From NCBI GenBank assembly GCA_003543115.1, contig DPJH01000036.1:1-64000 (forward strand): a DNA stretch of 64,000 nucleotides. The letters are read 5' to 3'. Position numbers and translations under genes: made by a program. The stretch is from Candidatus Moraniibacteriota bacterium. GTDB taxonomy: Bacteria; Patescibacteriota; Minisyncoccia; Moranbacterales; UBA2206. Below the pieces are notes generated by a model. It did not search any database, was not told where the DNA came from, and saw only the letters and a list, made by a program, of their open reading frames with translations. Of the stretch, positions 1 through 8,223 are shown piece after piece; position 1 is the stretch's first letter; every line of letters starts with the position of its first letter.

Positions 1-16
1 AATGGAATTTATATAA

Positions 17-50
17 AAAGACAGGTCCAAACGTTCTTAAATCTGTCTTT
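17..50 (-). terminator. Rho-independent terminator of the secreted-protein gene
   Basis: An 8-bp stem (AAAGACAG / CTGTCTTT) with an 18-nt loop is followed on the minus strand by a run of T. It lies about 50 bases past the stop of the minus-strand gene that ends at 102. Confidence 0.6.
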
Positions 51-101
51 ATAGGATTATTTCGATCATAAAGAAGTTCTATTTTTTACTAGCGTCTCTC
101 C

Positions 102-446
102 TTAATGTCTATCGCCATATTTTCGACTATAGCGACGATCGCCATGATCTCTTTGTCTCTCGCGATCACGACGCCAATCACGTCCCTCTCCATATCTATC
201 CTTTCGATATTCTCTATCATAATAGCGTGGCCTTTGGAGCCAACTACTATCCGGAGTCAGTCCTCTGAAATAATCTCCTCCTCGATCAAGGCTTTTACAA
301 TAAGGATAGCATCCGTAATAACTCCGATTTCTTTGATTCCTATAATCTCGACTGTCATAATATTCATTACGATCGTAATCATGAGAAGATGCAAAAGATG
401 GAACGAAAAACATAAAAAACATTAAAACTAAGGTGTATTTCTTCAT
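102..446 (-). CDS. Small secreted Arg/Asp/Tyr-rich protein, function unknown
   Basis: I do not recognise a family. The start at 446 is preferred over the longer frame (503) because AGAGGTG sits a few bases upstream and the protein then begins with a typical signal peptide: MKKY, a hydrophobic stretch of Leu, Phe and Met, then a possible cleavage site near SFASS. The mature part (about 90 residues) is low-complexity and dominated by Arg, Asp and Tyr in patterns such as YYDREYRKDRYGEGRDWRRD, with two Cys close together (YGCYPYCK). Such charged tails are seen in exported surface or nucleic-acid/polysaccharide-binding proteins, but the role here is open. It has its own promoter (513-541) and terminator (17-50), so it is a single-gene unit. 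Confidence 0.7.
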   Translation of the reverse strand: MKKYTLVLMFFMFFVPSFASSHDYDRNEYYDSRDYRNQRNRSYYGCYPYCKSLDRGGDYFRGLTPDSSWLQRPRYYDREYRKDRYGEGRDWRRDRERQRDHGDRRYSRKYGDRH

Positions 447-512
447 ATGGCACCTCTTTTGGCCCTGTACACGGCCTATTGAATTTGAAAAGTGCTTTTC
501 CATTTAATTAAA

Positions 513-541
513 TTTATATAATAAAAATTCTTATTTGTAAA
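513..541 (-). promoter_or_regulatory. Sigma-70 type promoter for the secreted-protein gene
   Basis: Read on the minus strand: TTTACA, a 17-base spacer, then TATAAA. Transcription would start near 506, about 60 bases before the ATG at 446. Confidence 0.6.
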
Positions 542-570
542 ATCAAGCTATGAAATTTTTACTCTTGTGT

Positions 571-599
571 TTGACACACCCATTTTTACCTGTTATTTT
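571..599 (+). promoter_or_regulatory. Sigma-70 type promoter for the DHH-like gene
   Basis: TTGACA, 17-base spacer, TATTTT. The predicted start near 606 lies after the first in-frame start (567) and before the ATG at 630, so it supports 630 as the start of the protein. Confidence 0.65.
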
Positions 600-629
600 G
601 TAATACTGATTAAAAATCGCATTTATATT

Positions 630-1754
630 ATGACTCTATCTCCTCAAGAACAATTCAAGCAATTTTTGGAAAAATCAAAGGATATTTTGATTTTAATTCC
701 GGAAAATCCTAGCGGTGACAGCGTAGGAAGCGCATGGGCTCTTTACTTCTTTTTACAAAAGAAGGGTATTAAATCTTCCATTGCTTTTTCCAATCATCTT
801 TCACCAAAATACAATTTTTTGCCCAAACCAGAAAAAATCATGACTGAGATTTCAGGAGCCCGTGATTTTGTCCTGTCTTTTGATACCACCTACAATAAAA
901 TTGAAGGTTTTCGCACTGAAGAAGTGGATGGGAAATTCAACATCTATCTCACTCCGGAAAAAGGCTCCATCAATCCTCGTGATTTTTCATTTATTCTGGC
1001 TAAATTCAAATATGACTTGATGATTGTCATTGATAGTCCGGATCTGGAGAAATTGGGAAAAATTTATGAAAAAAATTCCGATCTTTTTTTTGAAGTTCCC
1101 ATAGTCAACATTGATTATCGAAGCGATAATGACAATTTCGGACAAATAAATCTTGTCGATGTCACCGCCTCTTCCTGCAGCGAAATCATGCATCAAGCCT
1201 TGTCCCATATAAACCCTGATCTGATAGACAAGGGCATTTCCGATTGCCTTTTGTCAGGGATTATCAGCGCCACGGAAAGCTTCCAAAAGAAAAACACCAC
1301 GCCGAAAGCTCTCCAAACAGCCGCGCTTCTCATGGATGCGGGAGCCGATCAACAAACCATCATTCGCTGGCTCTATAAGACCCAGCCTCTTCATGTTTTG
1401 AAACTTTGGGGAAGAGCCATGACCAACCTAAGTTGGGATCCGAGAACAAAAATTGCATGGACAACTATTTCAGTAGAAGATTTCGTGCAGAGCCGTGCCA
1501 GTCAAAATGACGTTTTGCCAATCCTTGAAAAGATTCAAGAGAACTACACTGAAGGCCAAGTTTTTGTCGCTCTATACAATGACACTCCCCTCTCAACCGT
1601 TGCCATAATCAAAACTTCCTCTTCTGAATTGCTTAAAAAAATCTATTCAGTTGCCAATGGAGATCTTAGAAAAGATTATTTGCAGATTAGCCTTCAGATA
1701 AAAAACATTTCTGAAGCCGGAAATCTTCTTTTGGAAAAATTAAAAGCTATTTAA
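630..1754 (+). CDS. DHH-phosphoesterase-like protein with a degenerate active site
   Basis: The protein (374 residues from 630) has the layout of NrnA-type DHH/DHHA1 phosphoesterases, which degrade nanoRNA or pAp. An N-terminal strand leads into NPSGDSVGSAWAL, the counterpart of the family HxxPDGDaxGS motif. VIDSPDLEKLG is the counterpart of motif II. NIDYRSDNDNFGQ stands where NIDHHxxNxxFG is expected. The His and first Asp of motif I and both His of the DHH motif are replaced (DHH becomes DYR), so metal binding should be impaired. This suggests a nucleotide- or RNA-binding protein rather than an enzyme, which is inference. The C-terminal half fits DHHA1. It is a single-gene unit with its own promoter and terminator, just before the pilus-type ATPase gene. 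Confidence 0.7.
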   Translation: MTLSPQEQFKQFLEKSKDILILIPENPSGDSVGSAWALYFFLQKKGIKSSIAFSNHLSPKYNFLPKPEKIMTEISGARDFVLSFDTTYNKIEGFRTEEVDGKFNIYLTPEKGSINPRDFSFILAKFKYDLMIVIDSPDLEKLGKIYEKNSDLFFEVPIVNIDYRSDNDNFGQINLVDVTASSCSEIMHQALSHINPDLIDKGISDCLLSGIISATESFQKKNTTPKALQTAALLMDAGADQQTIIRWLYKTQPLHVLKLWGRAMTNLSWDPRTKIAWTTISVEDFVQSRASQNDVLPILEKIQENYTEGQVFVALYNDTPLSTVAIIKTSSSELLKKIYSVANGDLRKDYLQISLQIKNISEAGNLLLEKLKAI

Positions 1755-1773
1755 AGAAATCTTTACATTTTTT

Positions 1774-1800
1774 AAAAAATCCTCAAAAAAGGATTTTTTT
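1774..1800 (+). terminator. Rho-independent terminator
   Basis: A 9-bp stem (AAAAAATCC / GGATTTTTT) with an 8-nt loop ends in a T-run just after the DHH-like gene. Confidence 0.65.
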
Positions 1801-1867
1801 GTTGAAAATTAGATTTGTAAAATAATACGATTTAAAGTAACATTAGATAAAGAAAATAAAAAAATAT

Positions 1868-4800
1868 ATGATAAAAATAACCAAAAAAAATACAAGCGAG
1901 AAAGAAAATGAGAAAGAAATCATCACTCAAAAAGTTCTTTCCGCTATGCGTCATGCATCTGAGGAAGAAAGGACATCTGCCTTTGCCTCTGAAATCGGAT
2001 TTCCCTATCTCGACACCAATCTTATTCCTATAAACAATGAAAACATCCGTCTTATAACCGAAGAAGATGCTAGAAAATACGGAGTGGCTATAATTCAAAA
2101 AATTAATCATAAAATAACAGTCATCGCCACCAATCCAAAAGACGATTCAACAGCTGAATATATAAAAAACTTGGAGAGCAATAATGGCTGGACCATAAAA
2201 ATATTTGTTGTTTCCCATTATAATATCGGCAAGGCTTGGGAAAGATATAAGGAAATTCTGTTTGTCGATATTCTTTCCCAGCTTAGCGTAAATCTTACCG
2301 GCGAAGATTTGGCAAATTTTGATAGATATCTCAAGGATCTTATCGACCTCAAAGAAAGAATCAACGATCTTTCCACTACCCAAGTCATCAACATCATTAT
2401 GGGAGGGTCGTATAAATTAGGAGCCAGCGATGTCCATATCGAACCTCAAGAAAAAGAATTTCGCTTGCGCTACCGTATTGATGGCGTCTTGCATGATATC
2501 GCCCTTCTTCCGCTCAGCTCTCTTCGTTCTATTGTTTCACGTATAAAAATGATGTCCGGAATGAAAATAAATGTCCGAGACATCGCACAGGACGGAATTT
2601 TTCAAGTAAATATTGAAAATAAATCTGTAGCTATTCGTGTTTCAGTCATTCCGGGAAAATTTGGTGAGAGCACCGTAATGCGTCTTCTTGATCCCTATTC
2701 AATCAATGTCAATATTGAAACCCTGGGCATCCAAGGCTTGGCATATGAAGAGATCCAAAGACAGATTGCAGCTCCAAATGGAATGATTCTCACTACCGGA
2801 CCGACAGGATCAGGAAAAACCACGACGCTCTATTCCATTATTCATAAGCTCAATAAGCCGGAAAATAAGATCATTACTATTGAAGATCCGATTGAATATA
2901 GCATTGCTGGAATTTCTCAAACTCAAATTGAAAAATCTCGAGGCTACACTTTTGCTACGGGACTGCGAGCTATTGTCAGACAAGATCCTGACATTATTCT
3001 CGTAGGAGAAATTCGTGATGAAGAAACAGCCGACATTGCAGTCAACTCAGCTCTGACAGGCCATCTCGTGCTTTCTACCATTCATACCAACAGTGCCATT
3101 GGAACCATCCCTCGTCTTATTGAAATGGGCATCAAACCGACTCTTATCATACCCTCCGTCAATGCCATTATCGCTCAACGATTGGTGCGAAAACTCTGTT
3201 CTTGCAAAGAAGCCTATGCTCCAGCCAAAGAATCCATAGAGTCTCTTAAAAAACTTCTTTCTATCATATCCCCTAAATCAAAAGTTGAAATACCCAAAGA
3301 AATCTCCACTCTCTATAGGCCTAAGGGATGTCCTAAATGCAATAATCTAGGTTATAAGGGCAGAATCGGTATATTTGAAATATTGCTTATCAATCAAGAA
3401 TTGGAAAAGCTTATTCTTGATCTGGCAGGAGAGACAGAGCTGACCGTAGCCGCTCTGGAATCAGGCATGATAACCATGCTTCAAGATGGCATCTTGAAAG
3501 CTCTTCAAGGCAGCACCTCTATCGATGAAGTAAAAAGAGTGACTGGAGAAGGTGATTTTCTTGAAACTATCTATGAAAAATTAATGGATCAGTCTCTTGG
3601 ACGTGGAATAACAGTGACTCCGGCTGATTTTCTAAAAGCTCAGGAAAATATAAAAGATTTCAAGAAATTGCAAGAAGTTATTTCCACTTCCCAGACCAAT
3701 GATATACCAAAAATTATTTTTGCTGCCGCTTCTCTATTGAGAGTGGGTGATATCCATGTTGAGCCTGGAGCAGAAAATATCAAGATCAGATTCAGAATAG
3801 ATGGAATCTTGCAAACGGTAGTAACTTTCCCTCTCAATGAGTATCCTAACTTTTTAGGCAAGATAAAAATACTGAGCGGAGTTAAAACTCAGACCAGGGA
3901 AGGCGTGATTGATAGTCGCTTTGTTATAAAATTTGATCCGGAAATAGAAAATGTGGTGGAAAAATCGGTCGATGTGCGTGTTTCTATTATTCTCGGCGGC
4001 TATGGAGAAACGGTAGTAATGAGACTTCTTAGCAAGGCTTCCCAGGAGCTAGATATGGATAAATTGGGAATTCGCGAGCAAAATAAGAAAAAAATCCTTC
4101 ATGAAATTTCCAAAGCTAACGGAGTCTTTCTTAACACCGGACCAACGGGATCAGGAAAAACCACCACTCTATACAGCATTCTTAATATTCTTAATAATCC
4201 CGAAATTAAAATTATTACTGTTGAAGATCCGATTGAATATCAAATCGAGGGAATTTTGCAAACGCCTACTAATGACAAAGAAGGCTACACATTTTCTACC
4301 GCTCTTCGAGCCCTCCTTCGCCAAAATCCGGATATTATGATGATTGGAGAAATCCGCGATGATGAAACCGCGCAAATTGCCGTCCAAGCCGCTCTTACAG
4401 GACATCTCGTGCTCTCCACAATCCACACCAACACAGCAGCCGGAGCCGCCCAAAGAATGATAAACATGGGCGTATCCCCTTCTGATATAGCTTCTTCGGT
4501 CAATGCTTTTATGGCTCAGCGCCTTGTACGAAAACTTTGCTCCTGCAAAGAAAAATTTACTCCAACAGAAGAAGAAAAAGAAAAAATAAGCAATGTTCTA
4601 AAAACTATTTCACCTGCCACCAATGTAGAAATTCCTTCAGATTGGCAAACCTATAAGCCTGTGGGTTGCGAAAAATGCAGCCACATGGGATATAAGGGCC
4701 GCACCACAGTCAGCGAAGTCTTTATAATTGACAGAGATATCCAAGCTCTCGTTACTCAAGGCGCCATTACTCCGGAACTTGAAGAAAAAGCCATTGAAAA

Positions 4801-4891
4801 TGGAATGCTGACTATGGTTCAAGATGGAGTTCTAAAGGTAATTGAAGGAGAAACCACCTTAAGTGAAATAGAAAGAGTAACCGACTTGTAA
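1868..4891 (+). CDS. Tandem GspE/PilB-family secretion ATPase (two ATPase modules in one chain)
   Basis: A 1007-residue fusion of two type II secretion/type IV pilus assembly ATPases, roughly twice the family's usual length. Residues about 20-130 look like the MshEN/GspE N-terminal domain. Module 1 has Walker A GPTGSGKT at residues 311-318, and module 2 has the same motif at 758-765. Each module also has the Asp box (VGEIRDEET / IGEIRDDET), a His box (LSTIHTNSA / LSTIHTNTA) and a CxC...CxxC zinc-binding pair (KLCSCKE...CPKC; KLCSCKE...CEKC). Both sets look intact, so both sites may hydrolyse ATP. The enzyme would power pilus or pseudopilus assembly at the inner membrane. No pilC, pilT or pilin gene lies nearby, so its partners are elsewhere. 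The start at 1868 is the first ATG in frame; no strong ribosome site is seen. Confidence 0.9.
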   Translation: MIKITKKNTSEKENEKEIITQKVLSAMRHASEEERTSAFASEIGFPYLDTNLIPINNENIRLITEEDARKYGVAIIQKINHKITVIATNPKDDSTAEYIKNLESNNGWTIKIFVVSHYNIGKAWERYKEILFVDILSQLSVNLTGEDLANFDRYLKDLIDLKERINDLSTTQVINIIMGGSYKLGASDVHIEPQEKEFRLRYRIDGVLHDIALLPLSSLRSIVSRIKMMSGMKINVRDIAQDGIFQVNIENKSVAIRVSVIPGKFGESTVMRLLDPYSINVNIETLGIQGLAYEEIQRQIAAPNGMILTTGPTGSGKTTTLYSIIHKLNKPENKIITIEDPIEYSIAGISQTQIEKSRGYTFATGLRAIVRQDPDIILVGEIRDEETADIAVNSALTGHLVLSTIHTNSAIGTIPRLIEMGIKPTLIIPSVNAIIAQRLVRKLCSCKEAYAPAKESIESLKKLLSIISPKSKVEIPKEISTLYRPKGCPKCNNLGYKGRIGIFEILLINQELEKLILDLAGETELTVAALESGMITMLQDGILKALQGSTSIDEVKRVTGEGDFLETIYEKLMDQSLGRGITVTPADFLKAQENIKDFKKLQEVISTSQTNDIPKIIFAAASLLRVGDIHVEPGAENIKIRFRIDGILQTVVTFPLNEYPNFLGKIKILSGVKTQTREGVIDSRFVIKFDPEIENVVEKSVDVRVSIILGGYGETVVMRLLSKASQELDMDKLGIREQNKKKILHEISKANGVFLNTGPTGSGKTTTLYSILNILNNPEIKIITVEDPIEYQIEGILQTPTNDKEGYTFSTALRALLRQNPDIMMIGEIRDDETAQIAVQAALTGHLVLSTIHTNTAAGAAQRMINMGVSPSDIASSVNAFMAQRLVRKLCSCKEKFTPTEEEKEKISNVLKTISPATNVEIPSDWQTYKPVGCEKCSHMGYKGRTTVSEVFIIDRDIQALVTQGAITPELEEKAIENGMLTMVQDGVLKVIEGETTLSEIERVTDL

Positions 4892-4955
4892 TATTAATCA
4901 GACGACCATAAATTGCGCTTTTTATAGCTAAAAATTGACAAGCAATTTAATCAGT

Positions 4956-4984
4956 TTGACACAATCAAAGAAGTAACTTATATT
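4956..4984 (+). promoter_or_regulatory. Strong sigma-70 promoter of the leader/GGDEF-like unit
   Basis: A perfect TTGACA, a 17-base spacer, then TATATT. The predicted start is near 4991, giving a leader of about 325 bases before the gene at 5316. Confidence 0.7.
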
Positions 4985-5045
4985 TAACATAGAGAAAATA
5001 GTCAGGCTTTCGTCATAATAGGCGAACGCCAAAAATAAAGATAAA

Positions 5046-5118
5046 CAAACAACAAAAAGATGTTATATTAAGCCGAATTTTCGGACTAATATACAAAGCT
5101 TTTTGTTGTTTTTGTTTG
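5046..5118 (+). other. Long stem-loop in the leader
   Basis: Three stacked inverted segments: CAACAAAAAG (5050-5059) with CTTTTTGTTG (5099-5108), TATATTA (5064-5070) with TAATATA (5087-5093), and an inner CCGA/TCGG tetraloop hairpin. The 3' arm is T-rich, so it could act as a terminator or as a stable RNA structure ahead of the small ORF. Confidence 0.55.
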
Positions 5119-5147
5119 AAAAATTCTTTTACAACAAGGAGAATAGC

Positions 5148-5243
5148 ATGAAGACAAACGACTTAGCTCTTCTGATCATAAAAGTAGCTGGGAAAGTCAG
5201 AAAGGCCACTGCCGTAACTCAAAAACCAACCAACAAAAAATAG
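5148..5243 (+). CDS. Small ORF (31 residues), possible leader peptide
   Basis: The peptide starts MKTNDLALLIIKVAGKVRKA and ends in a Lys/Thr-rich tail. A good ribosome site (AAGGAG, seven bases upstream of ATG) is present, which is uncommon in this window and is the main argument that it is translated. It has a short hydrophobic patch (LALLIIKVAG) followed by basic residues, so it could be a membrane-active or leader peptide. It sits between a long stem-loop and an attenuator-like hairpin, in the same predicted transcript as the GGDEF-like gene. No family is recognised. Confidence 0.5.
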   Translation: MKTNDLALLIIKVAGKVRKATAVTQKPTNKK

Positions 5244-5263
5244 AGAGAACTCTCTCGTAATTA

Positions 5264-5304
5264 CAGGGAGCAGATGTTACCGACATCTCGCTCCCTGATT
5301 TTTT
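5264..5304 (+). terminator. Attenuator-like terminator touching the next gene's ribosome site
   Basis: CAGGGAGC-AGATGT pairs with ACATCT-C-GCTCCCTG (14 bp with one bulge), followed by ATTTTTT. The T-run is directly followed by AGGAGG, the ribosome site of the gene at 5316. Termination or folding here would therefore set expression of that gene. Confidence 0.65.
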
Positions 5305-5315
5305 AGGAGGCAAAC

Positions 5316-6431
5316 ATGAATATGCCGATTGGAAGAGATATACGAGAGAGTTTAGCTAAAATCTTCTTTCATAATCCAATATCAGATATTCCATACAAAC
5401 CTAGAGAGTATATAAATCTTGCAAAAATTCATGGGATGGAAGAGGGGTTAGCTCCCATCAAAAATGGAGTTGAAAGAGTTTATTTAGAATCTCTTCGCAC
5501 CAGAGATATCGAATTATGCCTTTCAACTTTTGCAGAGTATGTCAAGATTAGCTGCGATGGAGATGGAATAAAACCAGTTAATAAAATAGGCACTTTTGAA
5601 GCCGGAACCGAGCTTTTGAACGCTATATTCGGAGCTTTGCACAACGAACCTCTTACGATGTTCTTGGAAAACACCGGCATTCAAAAAGTAGTTTTTACAC
5701 GAGCCGGGGGAGATGAAGTTGATTTCCTATTTAGAAAATCTGGGGGAATCGAAGAGATCATCTCTTACGAAACAATATCTGAGATATCTCCGGAAGGAAC
5801 AGCCCTGGATCTACTTGAAATAATGTTAGTTACCCAAGTAACCAATACTCCCTTCCACTTTCTAGATTTTCATTCTCCATACGCTCAATCTAAGTTGGGC
5901 AAATATGGACGAAAGCTGCTCGAAGAAGCCGAAAAATTTTCTGGAACTAAATTCTACTTCACTCCATCATCCTCTGTTGGCAGATGCACTCTACTCGAGG
6001 GCTATATGTCCTATTTAAACAAAGGTGGCGACCTTACTATTTCATTAGAAGAATTAGCCAAAAAACTAATGGGAGAAGTAGAGGATATATGCTCCAAAAG
6101 AGTGGAGGAAACTAAGCTGATAACAAAAAAACATCTTTGGTTATCTGACGATCCAACCAAAAAGATGCAAGCCTATATGACTATTCGAGGAGATGAAGAT
6201 AAGAAATTCGCCATCTTCAAGGATGAGTCTAGAAAGTTAACATTGATTTTTAAGGCTATCTGTGGGACGTTAAATAGTATTCTTGAAAGATTTTTTACAG
6301 TTGATGACACTGAAAAATATTTATTTCAAGAGCTCAAGCGCCTACAAGAAAGGATGGAATTGAATCTAAAGGAGAGAGAATTACTAGAAGATATCAGAAA
6401 AGAGTTTCTTGTGGAAATTGGCGAAGATTAA
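5316..6431 (+). CDS. Divergent GGDEF-domain-like protein (possible nucleotide cyclase)
   Basis: Of 371 residues, positions 81-140 resemble a GGDEF domain: D81-G-D83-G-I-K86-P-V-N89 matches the DxDxFKxxN metal/nucleotide segment, FEAGTELLNAI matches the (H)xAGDxLLxxIA helix, and RAGGDEVDFLF at 129-139 matches R(Y)GGDEFxxL. The gap between the two motifs is about ten residues longer than usual, and the GGDEF Phe is Val. Diguanylate cyclases make c-di-GMP. Whether this one is active, or makes another product, is unknown. The region after 180 is not recognised; it holds HFLDFH and a charged, probably helical C-terminus. The AGGAGG ribosome site abuts an attenuator hairpin and the gene ends in a strong terminator, so it forms a regulated unit with the small ORF. 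Confidence 0.6.
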   Translation: MNMPIGRDIRESLAKIFFHNPISDIPYKPREYINLAKIHGMEEGLAPIKNGVERVYLESLRTRDIELCLSTFAEYVKISCDGDGIKPVNKIGTFEAGTELLNAIFGALHNEPLTMFLENTGIQKVVFTRAGGDEVDFLFRKSGGIEEIISYETISEISPEGTALDLLEIMLVTQVTNTPFHFLDFHSPYAQSKLGKYGRKLLEEAEKFSGTKFYFTPSSSVGRCTLLEGYMSYLNKGGDLTISLEELAKKLMGEVEDICSKRVEETKLITKKHLWLSDDPTKKMQAYMTIRGDEDKKFAIFKDESRKLTLIFKAICGTLNSILERFFTVDDTEKYLFQELKRLQERMELNLKERELLEDIRKEFLVEIGED

Positions 6432-6454
6432 TAAGTGTTTTTACAACAAAAAAA

Positions 6455-6493
6455 CCTGGACAGAGCATAGCTCTTGTCCAGGCTTTTCTTTTT
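6455..6493 (+). terminator. Rho-independent terminator
   Basis: CCTGGACA-GAGC pairs with GCTC-TTGTCCAGG (12 bp, one bulge, 3-nt loop), then a T-rich tail. It closes the GGDEF-like unit. Confidence 0.75.
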
Positions 6494-6596
6494 CATTCAA
6501 TAATCTGCAGGCAAGTCCCAAGAGCTAGGCCCAAGGGGAAGGAACAGTATCGAGGCACGACCCAGCCGAAACCAAATCGCCCATATCTTGATATAC

Positions 6597-6715
6597 CCCG
6601 CACTAATTTTGCACTTCATTAACTATTTTGGCTAATTCAACCTTTCTAACACAAAAATATATGGTTTGTTATTAGGTTTTTTAGTTCTCTAGGTGCTGTG
6701 CAAAATTAGTGCGGG
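6597..6715. repeat. MITE-like 119-bp palindromic element
   Basis: Perfect 18-bp inverted ends, CCCGCACTAATTTTGCAC at 6597-6614 and its complement at 6698-6715, flank 83 bases. The interior is itself imperfectly symmetrical. No coding capacity is seen. No clear target-site duplication is visible, so an immobile structured RNA is possible. The surrounding gene-free stretch (6494-6943) otherwise shows only the hairpin at 6783-6821. Confidence 0.5.
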
Positions 6716-6782
6716 ATGAAAAAGTTCCCAAAATTGATGACAAAAGATAGAAGCCACCAATTGCCTACAGTTTACTGCTAGC

Positions 6783-6821
6783 CATCAAAGAAGCTTAGTA
6801 AAAAGCTTTTTTTCTTTGATG
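6783..6821. other. Stem-loop upstream of ruvB
   Basis: CATCAAAGAA pairs with TTCTTTGATG, with an inner AAGCTT pairing. It may be a terminator (T-run within the 3' arm) or part of the ruvB leader. Confidence 0.4.
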
Positions 6822-6943
6822 ACTAAGTATCCTAGCATAACTTTCAAAATTTGTCAAATGATGTTATAGTTAGATTATTATGTCCTTAAATTATATAATT
6901 ACTAGCTTTCAATAAAATATTGCAATTGGAAAATCAAATTCTT

Positions 6944-7987
6944 ATGTTAGTAGATTCCTCAGAACAATTCAACACTCCTCAAAACCTGACACAACCCAAA
7001 GCTATTGGAGAAGATTTGAATTTGGATAACACTCTTCGTCCTCAAAATTTTGGAGAATATATCGGCCAAGAAAAAGTTAAAAAAAATCTCGATTTTCTTA
7101 TTCGAGCAGCTAAAAAAAGAGAAGAATCCATTGAACACATCCTTCTCTATGGGCCGGCAGGACTGGGGAAAACAACTCTAGCTAACATCATTGCCAAAGA
7201 AATGGGCGTCAGCATCAAAACCACCTCCGGCCCAGCACTTGAGCGAGTGGGAGATTTCGGATCGATCCTGACTAATCTGCAAGATGGAGATATTCTTTTT
7301 ATTGATGAAATCCATCGCCTTAACAAGTCCATTGAAGAAATTCTCTACCCGGCCATGGAAGACTATAAACTGGACATCATTATCGGTAAGGGTCCATCCG
7401 CCAGAACCATCCAGCTTGATCTGCCGAAATTCACCCTTATCGGAGCCACTACGAAATTAGGCTCCCTTTCCAACCCGCTTCGCAATCGCTTTGGCGCCAC
7501 CTATCGGTTGGAATTCTACCAAAACAAAGAAATGCAAGATATCATCAAGCGCTCTGGAAAAATTCTCGGGGTAGACGTTCACGAAACAGGATTAGAAAAA
7601 ATTGCCAGCTGCGCCCGCCAAACTCCACGTGTTGCCAATAGGCTTCTCAAAAGAGTGCGTGATTTTTCTCAAATCAACAACCATAAACTTATTGATAGCG
7701 CCGTCGCCCAAGAAGCCTTGGAAATGATCGATATTGATCCTATCGGACTTGAACCATCCGATCGACACATTCTTCGCACTATCATTGAAAAATTCAATGG
7801 AGGCCCTGTCGGCCTTGGCACAATCGCTGCCGCTACCAGTGAGGAGATTAAGACCATCGAAGATGTTTATGAGCCCTATCTTTTGCAAATAGGATTTCTC
7901 ACTCGCACTCCTCGAGGCCGCATGGCAACCGAACATGCCTACAATCATCTTGGCATTAAATACTCGCCTGATAATAAATTATTATAA
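6944..7987 (+). CDS. ruvB: Holliday junction DNA helicase RuvB
   Basis: RuvB is the hexameric AAA+ motor that drives branch migration of Holliday junctions with RuvA. Seen here: [12 protein letters not shown] near the N-terminus, Walker [11 protein letters not shown], Walker B DEIHRL, sensor [18 protein letters not shown] containing the Arg finger, and a C-terminal winged-helix end ([16 protein letters not shown]). The start is uncertain. An ATG at 6944 gives 347 residues, and an in-frame TTG at 6920 adds eight; neither has a good ribosome site. ruvC lies 3.5 kb downstream and ruvA is not in the window. Confidence 0.95.
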   Translation: MLVDSSEQFNTPQNLTQPKAIGEDLNLDNTLRPQNFGEYIGQEKVKKNLDFLIRAAKKREESIEHILLYGPAGLGKTTLANIIAKEMGVSIKTTSGPALERVGDFGSILTNLQDGDILFIDEIHRLNKSIEEILYPAMEDYKLDIIIGKGPSARTIQLDLPKFTLIGATTKLGSLSNPLRNRFGATYRLEFYQNKEMQDIIKRSGKILGVDVHETGLEKIASCARQTPRVANRLLKRVRDFSQINNHKLIDSAVAQEALEMIDIDPIGLEPSDRHILRTIIEKFNGGPVGLGTIAAATSEEIKTIEDVYEPYLLQIGFLTRTPRGRMATEHAYNHLGIKYSPDNKLL

Positions 7988-7991
7988 AACT

Positions 7992-8219
7992 ATGCCCGCC
8001 CTTATCATATTGTCTCTCTACAGCATCTTGATTTTGTTTTATATAATCACTTGTTTTTTTATTGTCTATCATCTGGTTAATTTTTCGGTTCATTCCAGTC
8101 TAAAAATATTGAATGTTTCTGTTTTTGTTTTTCTGGCTATAGGACTTTTGATATATAATGTTGCTATTTTCTTTTCCATTGATTGGAACTCTTTGGTTTA
8201 TAAATTAATAGCTTATTAA
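7992..8219 (+). CDS. Small two-helix membrane protein
   Basis: 75 residues, starting four bases after the ruvB stop. Two hydrophobic segments (IILSLYSILILFYIITCFFI, and VSVFVFLAIGLLIYNVAIFF) predict two membrane helices. The ATG at 7992 is chosen because the longer frame (from 7935) overlaps ruvB. No family is recognised. Its tight spacing with ruvB and the PH-domain gene suggests one transcript. Confidence 0.55.
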   Translation: MPALIILSLYSILILFYIITCFFIVYHLVNFSVHSSLKILNVSVFVFLAIGLLIYNVAIFFSIDWNSLVYKLIAY

Positions 8220-8223
8220 AAAT

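Noticed and set aside
105..425. Plus-strand reading frame of 106 codons opposite the secreted-protein gene
   Set aside because: It is an antisense shadow of the Arg/Tyr-rich gene; the minus-strand gene has the signal peptide, ribosome site, promoter and terminator.
4991..5050. A c-di-GMP or preQ1 riboswitch ahead of the GGDEF-like gene
   Set aside because: The leader lacks the conserved GEMM and preQ1 sequence blocks; only hairpins and the small ORF are supported.
6716..6781. A 21-codon ORF starting MKKFPKL right after the MITE-like repeat
   Set aside because: No ribosome site, no recognisable sequence, and a short frame expected by chance.
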